37,802 bases of DNA from Cytophagaceae bacterium. Its GTDB lineage: Bacteria; Bacteroidota; Bacteroidia; Cytophagales; Cytophagaceae. Both the position numbers and the translations under genes were made by a program. A model generated the notes under the pieces. It was not told where the DNA came from, did not search any database, and saw only the letters and a program-made list of their open reading frames with translations. Shown one piece after another: positions 24,892 to 32,973 of this stretch (the stretch's first letter is position 1; each line of letters begins with the position of its first letter). The stretch is taken from the NCBI GenBank assembly GCA_025454925.1, contig JALONM010000036.1:1-37802 (forward strand). The letters are read 5' to 3'.

Positions 24892-25725
24892 ATGAAAATC
24901 GTTGGACTCAAACAGTTGCTCATCCTGGCCGGCGTGGTAGTATCGCTCTGGCTGGTTTTTTATTTTGTTTCTGCTCAGTTTCCGAAAGAGAATAGTGTGG
25001 AGCTAATCAGTATTGAACAGGAAGAAAAGCTGGGAAGACTTTTGGTGGATGATGTTTTATTAAAAGATCCTAAAACCAAAATCCTGAACAATGAAACCCT
25101 GGATTCGGCCATGCGCATCATTCAGAAAAGATTGCTGAACAACATTGGACCGACCGAGTACCAATATTCCATACGGGTATTGGAAAGCAGTGAAATCAAT
25201 GCCTTTACCATGCCTGGCGGGAATATTTTTGTTTTCTCCGGCTTGATTAACCAAACTGAATCTCCGGAAGAACTGGCCGCTGTGTTGGCTCATGAAATAG
25301 GACATGCCGAAAAAAGGCATGTGGTAGGACGTTTGGTAAAGGAATTGGGAATTACTATTCTTTTTTCGGTAGTAACCGGTGGAGATGCGGTGTTGTTGCC
25401 TGAAATTTCCAGAACGATTACCAGCACCGTTTTTGACCGTCAACAGGAAAAAGAAGCGGATGATTTCGCCTTGGATTTACTGAGTAAATCGAACATCAAC
25501 CCTAAGGCTATGGCATCTTTCTTTAGAAAGATTGATGCGATAACGGGGAAAATGGATAACTTGAGTGAGTTGATTGCCACTCACCCCAACAATAACTCCC
25601 GAATAAAAAATGCGCTGGAATACAAGCCTGCCAAGGAGTTTAAAGAAATTGCCTTTGACCTGAATTGGGCTAGGGTGAAAGAAACAATTTCCGCAGAGAA
25701 TACGATGGTAACAAAAGAGGAATAA
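24892..25725 (+). CDS. M48 family zinc metallopeptidase, membrane-anchored
   Basis: A 277-residue peptidase. One N-terminal membrane segment (about 8-28) is followed by a linker and the catalytic domain. The zinc site is HEIGH at 134-138 with E135 catalytic, and the third ligand is in QEKEADDFALDLL (E188). The motif INAFTMPGGNIFVFSGLI preceding it is typical of the BepA/YfgC and Oma1-like group, and ATHPNNNSRIKNAL near the C-terminus is the usual end of that domain. No TPR domain follows, unlike BepA. Expected role: periplasmic degradation of misassembled outer-membrane or membrane proteins. Three bases downstream of the DUF4870-like gene. Confidence 0.93.
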   Translation: MKIVGLKQLLILAGVVVSLWLVFYFVSAQFPKENSVELISIEQEEKLGRLLVDDVLLKDPKTKILNNETLDSAMRIIQKRLLNNIGPTEYQYSIRVLESSEINAFTMPGGNIFVFSGLINQTESPEELAAVLAHEIGHAEKRHVVGRLVKELGITILFSVVTGGDAVLLPEISRTITSTVFDRQQEKEADDFALDLLSKSNINPKAMASFFRKIDAITGKMDNLSELIATHPNNNSRIKNALEYKPAKEFKEIAFDLNWARVKETISAENTMVTKEE

Positions 25726-25753
25726 AATCAGAATGTTTTCTTCCTCCCCAATG

Positions 25754-25777
25754 CTTCATAGAAATTCTTCTATGGAG
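25754..25777. repeat. Left flanking hairpin, degenerate copy of the right one
   Basis: CATAGA (25757-25762) pairs with TCTATG (25769-25774), and the stem can extend outward to CT and AG. Its text (CATaGAAaTTCT, then ATGGAG) resembles the right flank at 26112-26133 in the same orientation. Confidence 0.5.
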
Positions 25778-25827
25778 CGACATCTACTAGAATCCTTATC
25801 TTCAGAAGCCTTTGTCCATCAGTAATT

Positions 25828-25875
25828 CGTTGGTGTCCATGATTTTCCTGGTTGAGTAACCGTCATGGATCAACG
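25828..25875. repeat. Long interrupted palindrome
   Basis: CGTTG (25828-25832) pairs with CAACG (25871-25875), TCCATGA (25836-25842) with TCATGGA (25863-25869), and in the loop GGTT (25850-25853) with AACC (25858-25861). The nested pairing over 48 bases without a T-tract argues for an RNA structure or a protein-binding or repeat element rather than a terminator. Confidence 0.7.
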
Positions 25876-25917
25876 ATTGATGAAACGCCCAACAGCACCC
25901 GCATTTCTAAGAATCAG

Positions 25918-26060
25918 AGCCGGCTCGACCACACCGAGGGCATTGCGTGAGGGACAGCGCGTAAAGCCCGCAGTGGCTTGGCGCCGTAGGCGCCACCACG
26001 AGGACTTGAAGCAATGGCCCGGCCCACAGTGGCGCTGAAAGCGCCGCGCAGGGACACGCC
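25918..26060. repeat. GC-rich multi-hairpin element, repeat-like
   Basis: Three stems are visible: TGGCGCC (25979-25985) with GGCGCCA (25989-25995); GGCGCT (26031-26036) with AGCGCC (26040-26045); and an outer closing pair GCGTG (25945-25949) with CACGC (26055-26059). The word CAGTGGC occurs twice (25971-25977 and 26027-26033), each after a GCCCG block. From memory, GC-rich intergenic stretches of this general wording (beginning with GCGTGAGGGA, ending near GGGACACGCC followed by A-runs) recur in many Bacteroidota genomes, but I cannot check copy number here. It may be a mobile, REP-like or RNA-encoding element. Confidence 0.6.
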
Positions 26061-26107
26061 AAAAAAGAAAGAAATCTTGTGTTTGTGTTAGGAGATTGAA
26101 TACTCAT

Positions 26108-26135
26108 TTCTCCATTGAATTTCTGCGATGGAGAA
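26108..26135. repeat. Right flanking hairpin
   Basis: TTCTCCAT (26108-26115) pairs perfectly with ATGGAGAA (26128-26135) around a 12-base loop. It lies just beyond the stop of the minus-strand SixA-like gene and could be its terminator, though no good T-tract follows on the minus strand. Confidence 0.55.
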
Positions 26136-26142
26136 GTGTCCG

Positions 26143-26649
26143 TTAAATATCAGTGGCTTCTTTGGGATAAATAAACCATTTGAGCTGACCGGTACCTTCG
26201 CTTACCATGTCCCATTCAGGCACCTCGAATTCAATGCACACCACGCCAGCGGTAGGTATATTGCCAATTTCGGCTTTGGAAAGATATTCGGCCAGGTATG
26301 TGATGCTGGGATTATGGCCAAAAATAATGAAAGAGGATATTGCAGGAGAAACCTGATTGATAATTTGAAGTAAGGTGCGAACGGGAGCTTCGTAAATTTC
26401 TTCGTTCCAGTCTATTTTATCGAGGTCGTAATGCAATTGCTCAGCCACGTATTCGGCAGTCATTTTGGCACGCAAGGCTGGACTGGAAATTATTAAATCG
26501 GGTAGGATCCCCATGCCTTTCAGGCGCGCTCCCATTTTGGGAGCATCCATCAACCCTCTTTGATTGAGACTTCTGTCAAAATCTTTCTGTCCGGAAATGG
26601 ACCAGTCGGATTTTGCATGACGCATAAAATATACTGTTTTTTTGCTCAT
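26143..26649 (-). CDS. SixA-like histidine phosphatase
   Basis: A 168-residue SixA-type member of the histidine phosphatase superfamily, shorter than the phosphoglycerate mutase type. The catalytic start is MSKKTVYFMRHAKSDW (R10, H11), followed by DFDRSLNQRG, ISSPALRAKMTAE and the second catalytic histidine in IFGHNPSIT. An upstream in-frame ATG at 26733 would add 28 unrelated residues; the start at 26649 gives the family N-terminus. SixA in E. coli dephosphorylates phosphohistidine on phosphotransfer proteins; most Bacteroidota homologues are uncharacterised. It is divergent from topA with a 244-base gap. Confidence 0.92.
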   Translation of the reverse strand: MSKKTVYFMRHAKSDWSISGQKDFDRSLNQRGLMDAPKMGARLKGMGILPDLIISSPALRAKMTAEYVAEQLHYDLDKIDWNEEIYEAPVRTLLQIINQVSPAISSFIIFGHNPSITYLAEYLSKAEIGNIPTAGVVCIEFEVPEWDMVSEGTGQLKWFIYPKEATDI

Positions 26650-26793
26650 TTGATTTACAATCAAAAAGTTAGGTAGTGAAAAAAGATGGTAATCTGGGGA
26701 CGATAATTTCTCATGGTGCACCGACAGTTGCAAAAATAGTCAATTCCTGCCGAATACAAATTTATATTATCAACGGGGCGTTTTAAAGAGGAA

Positions 26794-26825
26794 TTGTAAT
26801 TTGTCTGAAAAAATTTCCATCTTTG
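26794..26825 (+). promoter_or_regulatory. Candidate Bacteroidota-type promoter for topA
   Basis: TTG at 26794-26796 and CATCTTTG at 26818-26825 (one mismatch to TAnnTTTG) are separated by 21 bases, within the usual range. A start about seven bases on would leave a leader of roughly 60 bases before topA. Confidence 0.4.
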
Positions 26826-26893
26826 GGGCATTTCCTTTTCCAAAACTCCGTAAGAGTATTGCCTAAGGATGTATTTTAACAGAGGATTTCAGA

Positions 26894-29416
26894 ATGTCTA
26901 AAAATCTGGTAATAGTTGAGTCGCCTGCCAAAGCGAAAACCATTGAAGGGTACCTGGGTAAGGATTTTACCGTCAAATCCAGTTATGGCCACGTGCGTGA
27001 TCTCACGAAGGGCGACAAAGCCATTGATATTGCCAAAGGGTTTAAACCTACCTACGAGATATCGGAAGATAAAGTAGAGGTAATCAAAGACCTGCGGAAG
27101 TTGTCTCAGAAAGCGGAAATTGTGTGGTTGGCGACTGACTCCGACCGTGAGGGGGAGGCCATATCGTGGCATTTAAAAGAGGTATTGGAACTTGCTGATA
27201 CCAAAACCAAACGTATCGTTTTTACAGAAATCACTAAAAAAGCAATACTGGAAGCGATACAAAAACCTAGAACGCTGGATTATGATTTGGTGGATGCCCA
27301 GCAGGCTCGCCGGATCCTGGACAGGTTGGTAGGTTTTGAGATTTCTCCCATTTTATGGAAGAAAATAAAAACAGGTCTTTCCGCCGGTAGGGTGCAATCG
27401 GTGGCGGTACGCTTAATTGTAGAAAGAGAACGGGAAGTAGAACAATTCAACGCGACGTCTTCATATAAAGTGACCGCGCGCTTTGAACTGGATAAAGGGA
27501 AAATATTGCATGCCGAGTTGGCAGAAAAGTTTTCTACGGAGAAAGAAGCCATGGACTTTCTGCGCTCTTGCTTGGGAGCCGCCTACTCGGTAAAAAACCT
27601 GGAGAAAAAACCGGCTAAAAAATCTCCGGCTCCTCCGTTTACGACTTCTACCTTACAACAGGAAGCCAGCCGCAAACTGAGCTTTTCGGTAGCTCAGACG
27701 ATGGCAGTTGCCCAAAAGCTCTACGAAGCGGGTAAAATATCGTATATGCGTACTGACTCGGTGAATTTGTCCGACGACGCCTTACAATCGGCAAAACAGG
27801 CGATAGAAAACAATTTCGGCAACAACTTCTGGCATCAACGCAAATACGCTACTAAAAACGCCTCTGCTCAGGAAGCGCACGAAGCCATTCGTCCGACTGA
27901 TTTTTCGGTACAAATAGCCAGCGATGACCGCAATGAGCAACGCTTATACGAATTGATTTGGAAACGTGCCATTGCTTCGCAAATGGCAGACGCTCAATTG
28001 GAACGTACCATTGCCACCATTGGTATTTCGACCAACGGAAGAAACCTAACCGCTACGGGTGAGGTAATAAAATTTGAAGGATTCCTGAAAGTGTACCTGG
28101 AATCTTCCGACGATGAAACGGAAGAAGAAGATTCCAAAGACATGCTTCCTCCCCTCAATATAGGGCAAGCACTGGAATTGGGCGATATGAAAGCTGCCGA
28201 ACGATACAGCAGACCAGCTCCCCGCTATACGGAAGCCAGCTTGGTGAAAAAGCTGGAAGAACTGGGCATCGGACGACCTTCTACCTATGCACCTACTATA
28301 TCGACGGTACAAAAGCGCGGCTATGTTGTTAAAGAAAACCGCGACGGCAGAGAGCGTAAGCTGAAAGAGCTCATTCTTGCCAAAGAAAAAATCTCGGAAA
28401 AAATTACCACCGAAATAACCGGACAAGAAAAGAATAAATTGTTCCCGACCGACTTGGCCATGATTGTTACTGATTTTTTGGTGCAATACTTTCCAACGGT
28501 AACGGATTACTCCTTCACCGCCAATGTTGAAAAAGAGTTTGACGAAATCGCGGAAGGAAAAAAGAAATGGGCCAAGATGCTGGATGAGTTTTATTCCAGC
28601 TTCCACGAAACGGTAATTTCCACTGAAAAGGTAGAGCGCTCTACGGTAAACTCTGCCAAGGATTTGGGAATACACCCGGTTACAGGAGAAAAAGTAATAG
28701 CACGCCTGGGTCGCTTTGGCCCTATCGTTCAAATTGGTGAGGCCAACGAAGAGACGGGAAAAAAACCACAATTCGCGAGCTTACGCAAAGGGCAATTCCT
28801 GGAAACTATTACCATGGCCGAGGCCCTTGAACTATTCAAACTTCCCCGAGAAGTGGGTGAATTTGAGGGAATGAAAATGACGGTTGCCATTGGCAGGTTT
28901 GGACCTTACATTAAACATGGTTCTACTACCAAAGACACTAAATTTTATTCGTTGCCCAAAGGCGACGACCCCATGGAGGTTACGGAAGAGCGTTGCGTTG
29001 AAATTATACAAGCCCGCCGCATCGTAGAAGCCGAGCGGCTTTTGAAAACCTTTGAAGGCAACGACGAGGTGAAGATTGTAAAAGGTCGTTGGGGGCCCTT
29101 TATTGCGGTAGGCAAATTGAGTGTTAAAATCCCCAAAGGCCGGGAAATAGAAAGCATCACCCTGGAGGAATGCTTGGCCTGGGCTGACGAAACGCCTAAA
29201 GGCAAAGCCTTGAAAGCGAAAGCAGATAAGGAAGCTGAGAAAAAAGCGAAAGCAGAAGCAAAAAAGAAAAAGCCGAGCGAGAAGAAAACAGCCGTTAAGA
29301 AAACTAGCACTGCTAAATCAGGCTCTACGGCTACCAAAAAAACCACTACCAAAAAAGCTTCCGGCGAAAGCACCAAAGCCGCTTCTAAGACCGCCACTAA
29401 AAAGGCTAAGAAGTAA
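26894..29416 (+). CDS. topA: DNA topoisomerase I
   Basis: An 840-residue type IA topoisomerase that relaxes negative supercoils. The Toprim domain is N-terminal (VESPAKAKTIEGYL with E9; DSDREGE at 82-88, metal binding). The active-site tyrosine is Y284 in ISYMRTDSVNLS. The C-terminal region lacks the cysteine zinc fingers of the E. coli enzyme and instead has three Topo_C-type repeats recognisable by GRFGPIVQIG, GRFGPYIKHG and GRWGPFIAVG. The last about 75 residues are a Lys/Ala/Thr-rich, histone H1-like tail (KKKPSEKKTAVKKTSTAK and similar), which should bind DNA without specificity. The methyltransferase gene begins two bases after the stop. Confidence 0.97.
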   Translation: MSKNLVIVESPAKAKTIEGYLGKDFTVKSSYGHVRDLTKGDKAIDIAKGFKPTYEISEDKVEVIKDLRKLSQKAEIVWLATDSDREGEAISWHLKEVLELADTKTKRIVFTEITKKAILEAIQKPRTLDYDLVDAQQARRILDRLVGFEISPILWKKIKTGLSAGRVQSVAVRLIVEREREVEQFNATSSYKVTARFELDKGKILHAELAEKFSTEKEAMDFLRSCLGAAYSVKNLEKKPAKKSPAPPFTTSTLQQEASRKLSFSVAQTMAVAQKLYEAGKISYMRTDSVNLSDDALQSAKQAIENNFGNNFWHQRKYATKNASAQEAHEAIRPTDFSVQIASDDRNEQRLYELIWKRAIASQMADAQLERTIATIGISTNGRNLTATGEVIKFEGFLKVYLESSDDETEEEDSKDMLPPLNIGQALELGDMKAAERYSRPAPRYTEASLVKKLEELGIGRPSTYAPTISTVQKRGYVVKENRDGRERKLKELILAKEKISEKITTEITGQEKNKLFPTDLAMIVTDFLVQYFPTVTDYSFTANVEKEFDEIAEGKKKWAKMLDEFYSSFHETVISTEKVERSTVNSAKDLGIHPVTGEKVIARLGRFGPIVQIGEANEETGKKPQFASLRKGQFLETITMAEALELFKLPREVGEFEGMKMTVAIGRFGPYIKHGSTTKDTKFYSLPKGDDPMEVTEERCVEIIQARRIVEAERLLKTFEGNDEVKIVKGRWGPFIAVGKLSVKIPKGREIESITLEECLAWADETPKGKALKAKADKEAEKKAKAEAKKKKPSEKKTAVKKTSTAKSGSTATKKTTTKKASGESTKAASKTATKKAKK

Positions 29417-29418
29417 TT

Positions 29419-30195
29419 ATGTTTTCTTTGATTCGAAAAAAGTTTTTAAACCCGGGCAGATATTATTTCTATTATTATCTGCTCAGGTACCAACTTTTAG
29501 GAAAACATACCAGCCACCAAAAAGTATTGATGCGTTTTCCGGAATGCAAGCTATGGTGTCGGGACCCGCTCAGCGTGCTTTGGCAATACAAAGAAATATT
29601 TTTAGACGAAGCCTATTCCCTGGATTCGCTGGAAGAAAATGCCCTGTTGTTGGATTGCGGATCGAATGTAGGCATGAGCCTGATTTATTTTCGAAAGCGG
29701 TTTCCCAACTGTTCTCTTATGGCTTTTGAAGCCAATCCTGAAATTGCTCAGCTATTGAAGGAAAATTTAAAACTGAACCGGATTGATAACGTGGAGGTAA
29801 TAGAAAAGGCCGTTTGGAAAAATGATGATGGCGTAAAAATGTCTATTAGTCCTGACGATGCGTCGAGCACCCAAGGAACCGAAAACATAGTCTTAATACC
29901 CTCAGTTGATTTCAAGAAGATATTAGAGCAGCAGCAGGAGCCTGTGTATATAAAAATGGATATCGAAGGCGCTGAGTGGACGGTGCTCTCGCACTGTGGA
30001 GCGGCGTTAAAAAAAGCCAAACACCTCTGGCTCGAATACCATGCTTATTATCAGCAAAAACAAGAGTTAGACCTGGTATTGCGCTTATTATCAGAGCAAG
30101 GATTTCGGTACTGTGTAGCGCGTTCGTATATTTTTAATAATCCAACTCAGCCGGTTGAATTTGTGGTGAACTTAATTGCCCGCCAACAGGCATAA
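29419..30195 (+). CDS. FkbM family methyltransferase
   Basis: A 258-residue class I SAM-dependent methyltransferase. The SAM site reads LLLDCGSNVGMSLIYF (about 76-91), followed by FEANPE (103-108) and the FkbM signature YIKMDIEGAEWTVL. The family usually O-methylates sugars or polyketides. No glycan cluster is adjacent: it follows topA by two bases and may share its transcript by default, so its target cannot be inferred from context. It converges on leuB, and the terminator in between appears oriented for leuB. Confidence 0.9.
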   Translation: MFSLIRKKFLNPGRYYFYYYLLRYQLLGKHTSHQKVLMRFPECKLWCRDPLSVLWQYKEIFLDEAYSLDSLEENALLLDCGSNVGMSLIYFRKRFPNCSLMAFEANPEIAQLLKENLKLNRIDNVEVIEKAVWKNDDGVKMSISPDDASSTQGTENIVLIPSVDFKKILEQQQEPVYIKMDIEGAEWTVLSHCGAALKKAKHLWLEYHAYYQQKQELDLVLRLLSEQGFRYCVARSYIFNNPTQPVEFVVNLIARQQA

Positions 30196-30230
30196 AAAAA
30201 ATCAACCCCAGAGAGTACTCCAGGGTTGAT
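30194..30230 (-). terminator. Intrinsic terminator of the leucine/isoleucine operon
   Basis: ATCAACCC (30201-30208) pairs with GGGTTGAT (30223-30230), and inside GAG (30211-30213) can pair with CTC (30218-30220). On the minus strand the stem is followed by seven T (30200 down to 30194), a good T-tract, 26 bases after the leuB stop. Confidence 0.88.
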
Positions 30231-30255
30231 GTATACTTCTGAAATCGAATCTTTC

Positions 30256-31329
30256 TTACAAAAACTTCAGCACCTCGTTTCCGATGGCTTCTGTGCCAAG
30301 AATTTTATCGGCAGGTGTGTTGGCGTCCGCAATATCACGGGTCCTGAATCCTGCCTTCAACACTTTGTCTACAGCGCTGATAACTGCTTCCGACTCCGCT
30401 TTCATGCCGAAAGAAATATCGAGCAATAAAGCCGCCGATAAAATAGAGGCTAATGGATTCGCTACTCCTTTGCCGGTAATGTCGTGTGCCGAACCATGAA
30501 TAGGCTCGTATACGCCGGTGCCATCACCTACAGAAGCCGACGCGAGCATACCCATAGAACCTGCAATCTGAGAAGCCTCATCGGTTAGAATGTCGCCAAA
30601 AAGATTAGCGGTAACCACCACGTCGAAACGGCGAGGATCCTTAATTAAAATCATAGCCGCAGCATCTACGAACATATGTTCTACTTCTACATCCGGATAT
30701 TCAGGCGCAAGTTTCTGAATTACTTCTCTCCACAAGCGGGAAGTTTCGATCACATTAGCTTTATCGACCGAGCATAATTTTTTGCGACGGGTACGGGCTG
30801 CTTCAAAGGCTTTACGACCAATGCGTTCCACCTCGTATCGGCTATACTCTGCAATGTCGTAGGCCGTGTCCCCGTTATTCTTTCTTCCTTTTTCTCCGAA
30901 ATAAATATCTCCGGTAAGCTCACGGAAGAATAAAATATCAGCACCTTTCAGAATCTCTGGCTTAATGCTGGAAGCTTCGAGCAACTCATCGAACAATTTG
31001 ATCGGACGAAGGTTGGCGTACAAACCAAGCTCTTTTCTCATTTTCAACAAGCCTTGCTCCGGACGAACTTTAGCAGAAGGGTCGTTGTCGTATTTGGGAT
31101 GCCCTACAGCTCCAAACAATACCGCATCCGATTTTTTCATTTTCTCCAGGGATTCTTCCGGTAGCGGATTTCCGGTGGCCTCGATGGCTACGTGACCAAT
31201 CAATGCCTCGTCGTAATGAAATGTATGGTTAAAGCGCGCTGCAATTTTATCCAGCACTTTTTTTCCAACGGCTGTTACCTCCTGGCCTATGCCATCTCCG
31301 GGTACAATTAGGATGTTTTTTGATGCCAT
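30256..31329 (-). CDS. leuB: 3-isopropylmalate dehydrogenase
   Basis: A 357-residue NAD-dependent decarboxylating dehydrogenase. Visible features: ILIVPGDGIGQEV at the N-terminus, AVLFGAVGHPKYD, the substrate loop LLKMRKELGLYANLRPIKLF, FFRELTGDIYFGEKGR, YEVERIGRKAFEAA, VTANLFGDILTDEASQIAGS (metal aspartates) and the NAD-binding EPIHGSAHDITGKGVANPLA. The length is normal. Besides leucine synthesis, LeuB oxidises 3-methylmalate to 2-oxobutyrate in the citramalate route to isoleucine, which matters here because a cimA-type gene precedes it (gap 28 bases). Last gene of the operon. Confidence 0.97.
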   Translation of the reverse strand: MASKNILIVPGDGIGQEVTAVGKKVLDKIAARFNHTFHYDEALIGHVAIEATGNPLPEESLEKMKKSDAVLFGAVGHPKYDNDPSAKVRPEQGLLKMRKELGLYANLRPIKLFDELLEASSIKPEILKGADILFFRELTGDIYFGEKGRKNNGDTAYDIAEYSRYEVERIGRKAFEAARTRRKKLCSVDKANVIETSRLWREVIQKLAPEYPDVEVEHMFVDAAAMILIKDPRRFDVVVTANLFGDILTDEASQIAGSMGMLASASVGDGTGVYEPIHGSAHDITGKGVANPLASILSAALLLDISFGMKAESEAVISAVDKVLKAGFRTRDIADANTPADKILGTEAIGNEVLKFL

Positions 31330-31357
31330 TTTTCTTTTGTAAACTATAAATTAAAAA

Positions 31358-32881
31358 TCAGATCAGGTTCAGCATCTTCTCTGTAGCTTTTATTGCAGCT
31401 ACGGTCTGATCGCTGTCCAGGCCTCTTGTTTTAAATTCTTTATGCTGATGGGACCAGGTGATGATGGTTTCGCAGAGTGCATCTGTTTTACCGCCTGGAG
31501 GGATACGCACTGTGTAATCGGTAAGAGTTGGTAATACCAATTTCTTTTTATCGTAAACCAACTTGATGGCATTCATAAATGCATCGTATTGGCCATCGCC
31601 TTGTGCATGCTCTTCAAACTCCTCGCCATCGATGCTTACACGCAGGGTTACCGAAGGATTGAGATTCTTAGAATGCGTCAGTACGTAATTGATGATTTTG
31701 ATTTTATTCTGAAACGATTGACTATCGAGTATATCGGAAATGATAAAAGGTAAATCAGCTTGAGTCACCATTTCTTTTCGATCGCCAAGCTCAATGACAC
31801 GTTGGGTAACTTTCTTTAAATCTTCATCGGAAAGTTTAATGCCCAGTTGCGCAAGGTTATTCTCGATATTGGCCTTGCCGCTGGTTTTGCCGAGTGCGTA
31901 TTTGCGCTTGCGCCCAAAACGCTCTGGCATAAGATCGTTGAAATATAAATTATTTTTTTTGTCCCCGTCGGCATGAATTCCAGCGGTTTGGGTAAATACA
32001 TTCTCACCTACAATAGGTTTATTTACTGAAATTCTGAATCCGGAAAAAGCTTCCACGAGCTTGCTTACCGAATACAGGGATTGTTCGGCAACCCTTGTTT
32101 TGACAGAGGGGAGAAAATCATTCAATACCGCAATAGTACTGGCCAGCGGAGCGTTTCCAGCGCGCTCTCCCATACCATTCACCGTAAGGTGAAGTCCTTT
32201 GGCACCCGCTTTTACAGCTTCGAGCACATTGGCAATGGCTAAATCATAGTCATTATGCGCATGAAAATCAAAATGCAGGGAAGGATAACGCTTTACTAGT
32301 AAATCTATATATTGAAAGGTATCGGAAGGCGTCAATACACCCAAGGTATCCGGAAGTAAAATACGTTTGATGGGCAAATGCTGAAGGAAGTCTACAAATT
32401 CCAGCACGTACTCTTGAGAGTGCCGCATACCATTGCTCCAATCTTCCAGGTACACATTGCACCAAAGTCCCTTGGAAGTGGCAAGTTCCACCACTCTTTT
32501 GATTTCATCAAAATGTTGTGTAGGCGTTTTTTTTAGCTGATGGGTAAGGTGATTGAGGGAGCCTTTAGTGAGCAAATTCATCACTTTAGCGCCTGCATTC
32601 AACATCCAATTTACCGAAACCTCACCATCCACAAACGTGAGCACTTCCACCTTTTCCAGGCATTGATGTTGTGTTGCCCATTCGGTGATTTTTTTCACTG
32701 CGTCAAATTCCCCGTCGGAAACACGGGCCGAGGCAATTTCTATCCGGTCAACTTTAACCTCAGTCAGCAAAACCTGGGCAATGGATAACTTTTCAAAAGC
32801 AGAAAACGACACACCGCTGGTTTGTTCACCATCGCGGAGTGTCGTATCCATTATTTCTATATAGCGTTCAGGAGGCACCAT
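31358..32881 (-). CDS. cimA: Citramalate synthase (isopropylmalate synthase family)
   Basis: A 507-residue acyltransferase with an N-terminal TIM barrel (IMDTTLRDGEQTSGVSFS, FHAHNDYDLA, NGMGERAGNAPLAS) and a C-terminal regulatory (LeuA dimer) domain (GDGQYDAFMNAI, DYTVRIPPGGKTDAL). It resembles the Leptospira interrogans citramalate synthase, as I remember that sequence, more than classical LeuA. The three residues that select pyruvate in that enzyme (Leu81, Leu104, Tyr144) fall at the same numbers here: L81 in EVLTF, L104 in NLLTKG and Y144 in NVYLEDWSNG. The expected reaction is pyruvate plus acetyl-CoA to citramalate, feeding LeuCD and LeuB to give 2-oxobutyrate for isoleucine. Leucine-type activity cannot be excluded, since no separate leuA is visible. 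The start at 32881 follows a hairpin. Confidence 0.85.
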   Translation of the reverse strand: MVPPERYIEIMDTTLRDGEQTSGVSFSAFEKLSIAQVLLTEVKVDRIEIASARVSDGEFDAVKKITEWATQHQCLEKVEVLTFVDGEVSVNWMLNAGAKVMNLLTKGSLNHLTHQLKKTPTQHFDEIKRVVELATSKGLWCNVYLEDWSNGMRHSQEYVLEFVDFLQHLPIKRILLPDTLGVLTPSDTFQYIDLLVKRYPSLHFDFHAHNDYDLAIANVLEAVKAGAKGLHLTVNGMGERAGNAPLASTIAVLNDFLPSVKTRVAEQSLYSVSKLVEAFSGFRISVNKPIVGENVFTQTAGIHADGDKKNNLYFNDLMPERFGRKRKYALGKTSGKANIENNLAQLGIKLSDEDLKKVTQRVIELGDRKEMVTQADLPFIISDILDSQSFQNKIKIINYVLTHSKNLNPSVTLRVSIDGEEFEEHAQGDGQYDAFMNAIKLVYDKKKLVLPTLTDYTVRIPPGGKTDALCETIITWSHQHKEFKTRGLDSDQTVAAIKATEKMLNLI

Positions 32882-32891
32882 TCAAAAATCA

Positions 32892-32920
32892 CCGGAGCCC
32901 TTGTCAGACAAGAGTTCCGG
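32892..32920 (-). promoter_or_regulatory. Hairpin in the leuD-cimA gap
   Basis: CCGGA (32892-32896) pairs with TCCGG (32916-32920) and CTTGT (32900-32904) with ACAAG (32908-32912). On the minus-strand transcript the stem ends 10 bases before the cimA ATG and is followed by TGATTTTTG. It may act as a partial terminator, a translation-gating structure or an RNA processing site. Confidence 0.6.
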
Positions 32921-32973
32921 CTACATTTGTTCTTCTTCGTTCGTTTTAGTGTAAGCCAGTCTAACGAAAGCCT

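Larger units (their letters stand above)
25726..26142. other. 417-base structured non-coding region
   Basis: No believable gene. It contains, from left to right, a hairpin near 25754-25777, a long interrupted palindrome (25828-25875), a GC-rich multi-stem element (about 25918-26060) and a hairpin at 26108-26135. A 66-codon open frame on the minus strand across the GC-rich part has an odd Pro/Cys/Leu composition and no start context. The GC-rich stretch contrasts sharply with the rest of the window. Confidence 0.7.

Noticed and set aside
25907-26107. 66-codon minus-strand open frame across the GC-rich element
   Set aside because: Composition (Pro, Cys, Leu, Ala) follows the GC-rich stems, and no start signal or family is visible.
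28046-29397. Minus-strand frames of 241 and 150 codons opposite topA
   Set aside because: They lie wholly inside topA; the second is the complement of its Lys/Ala-rich tail, which creates long stop-free antisense frames.
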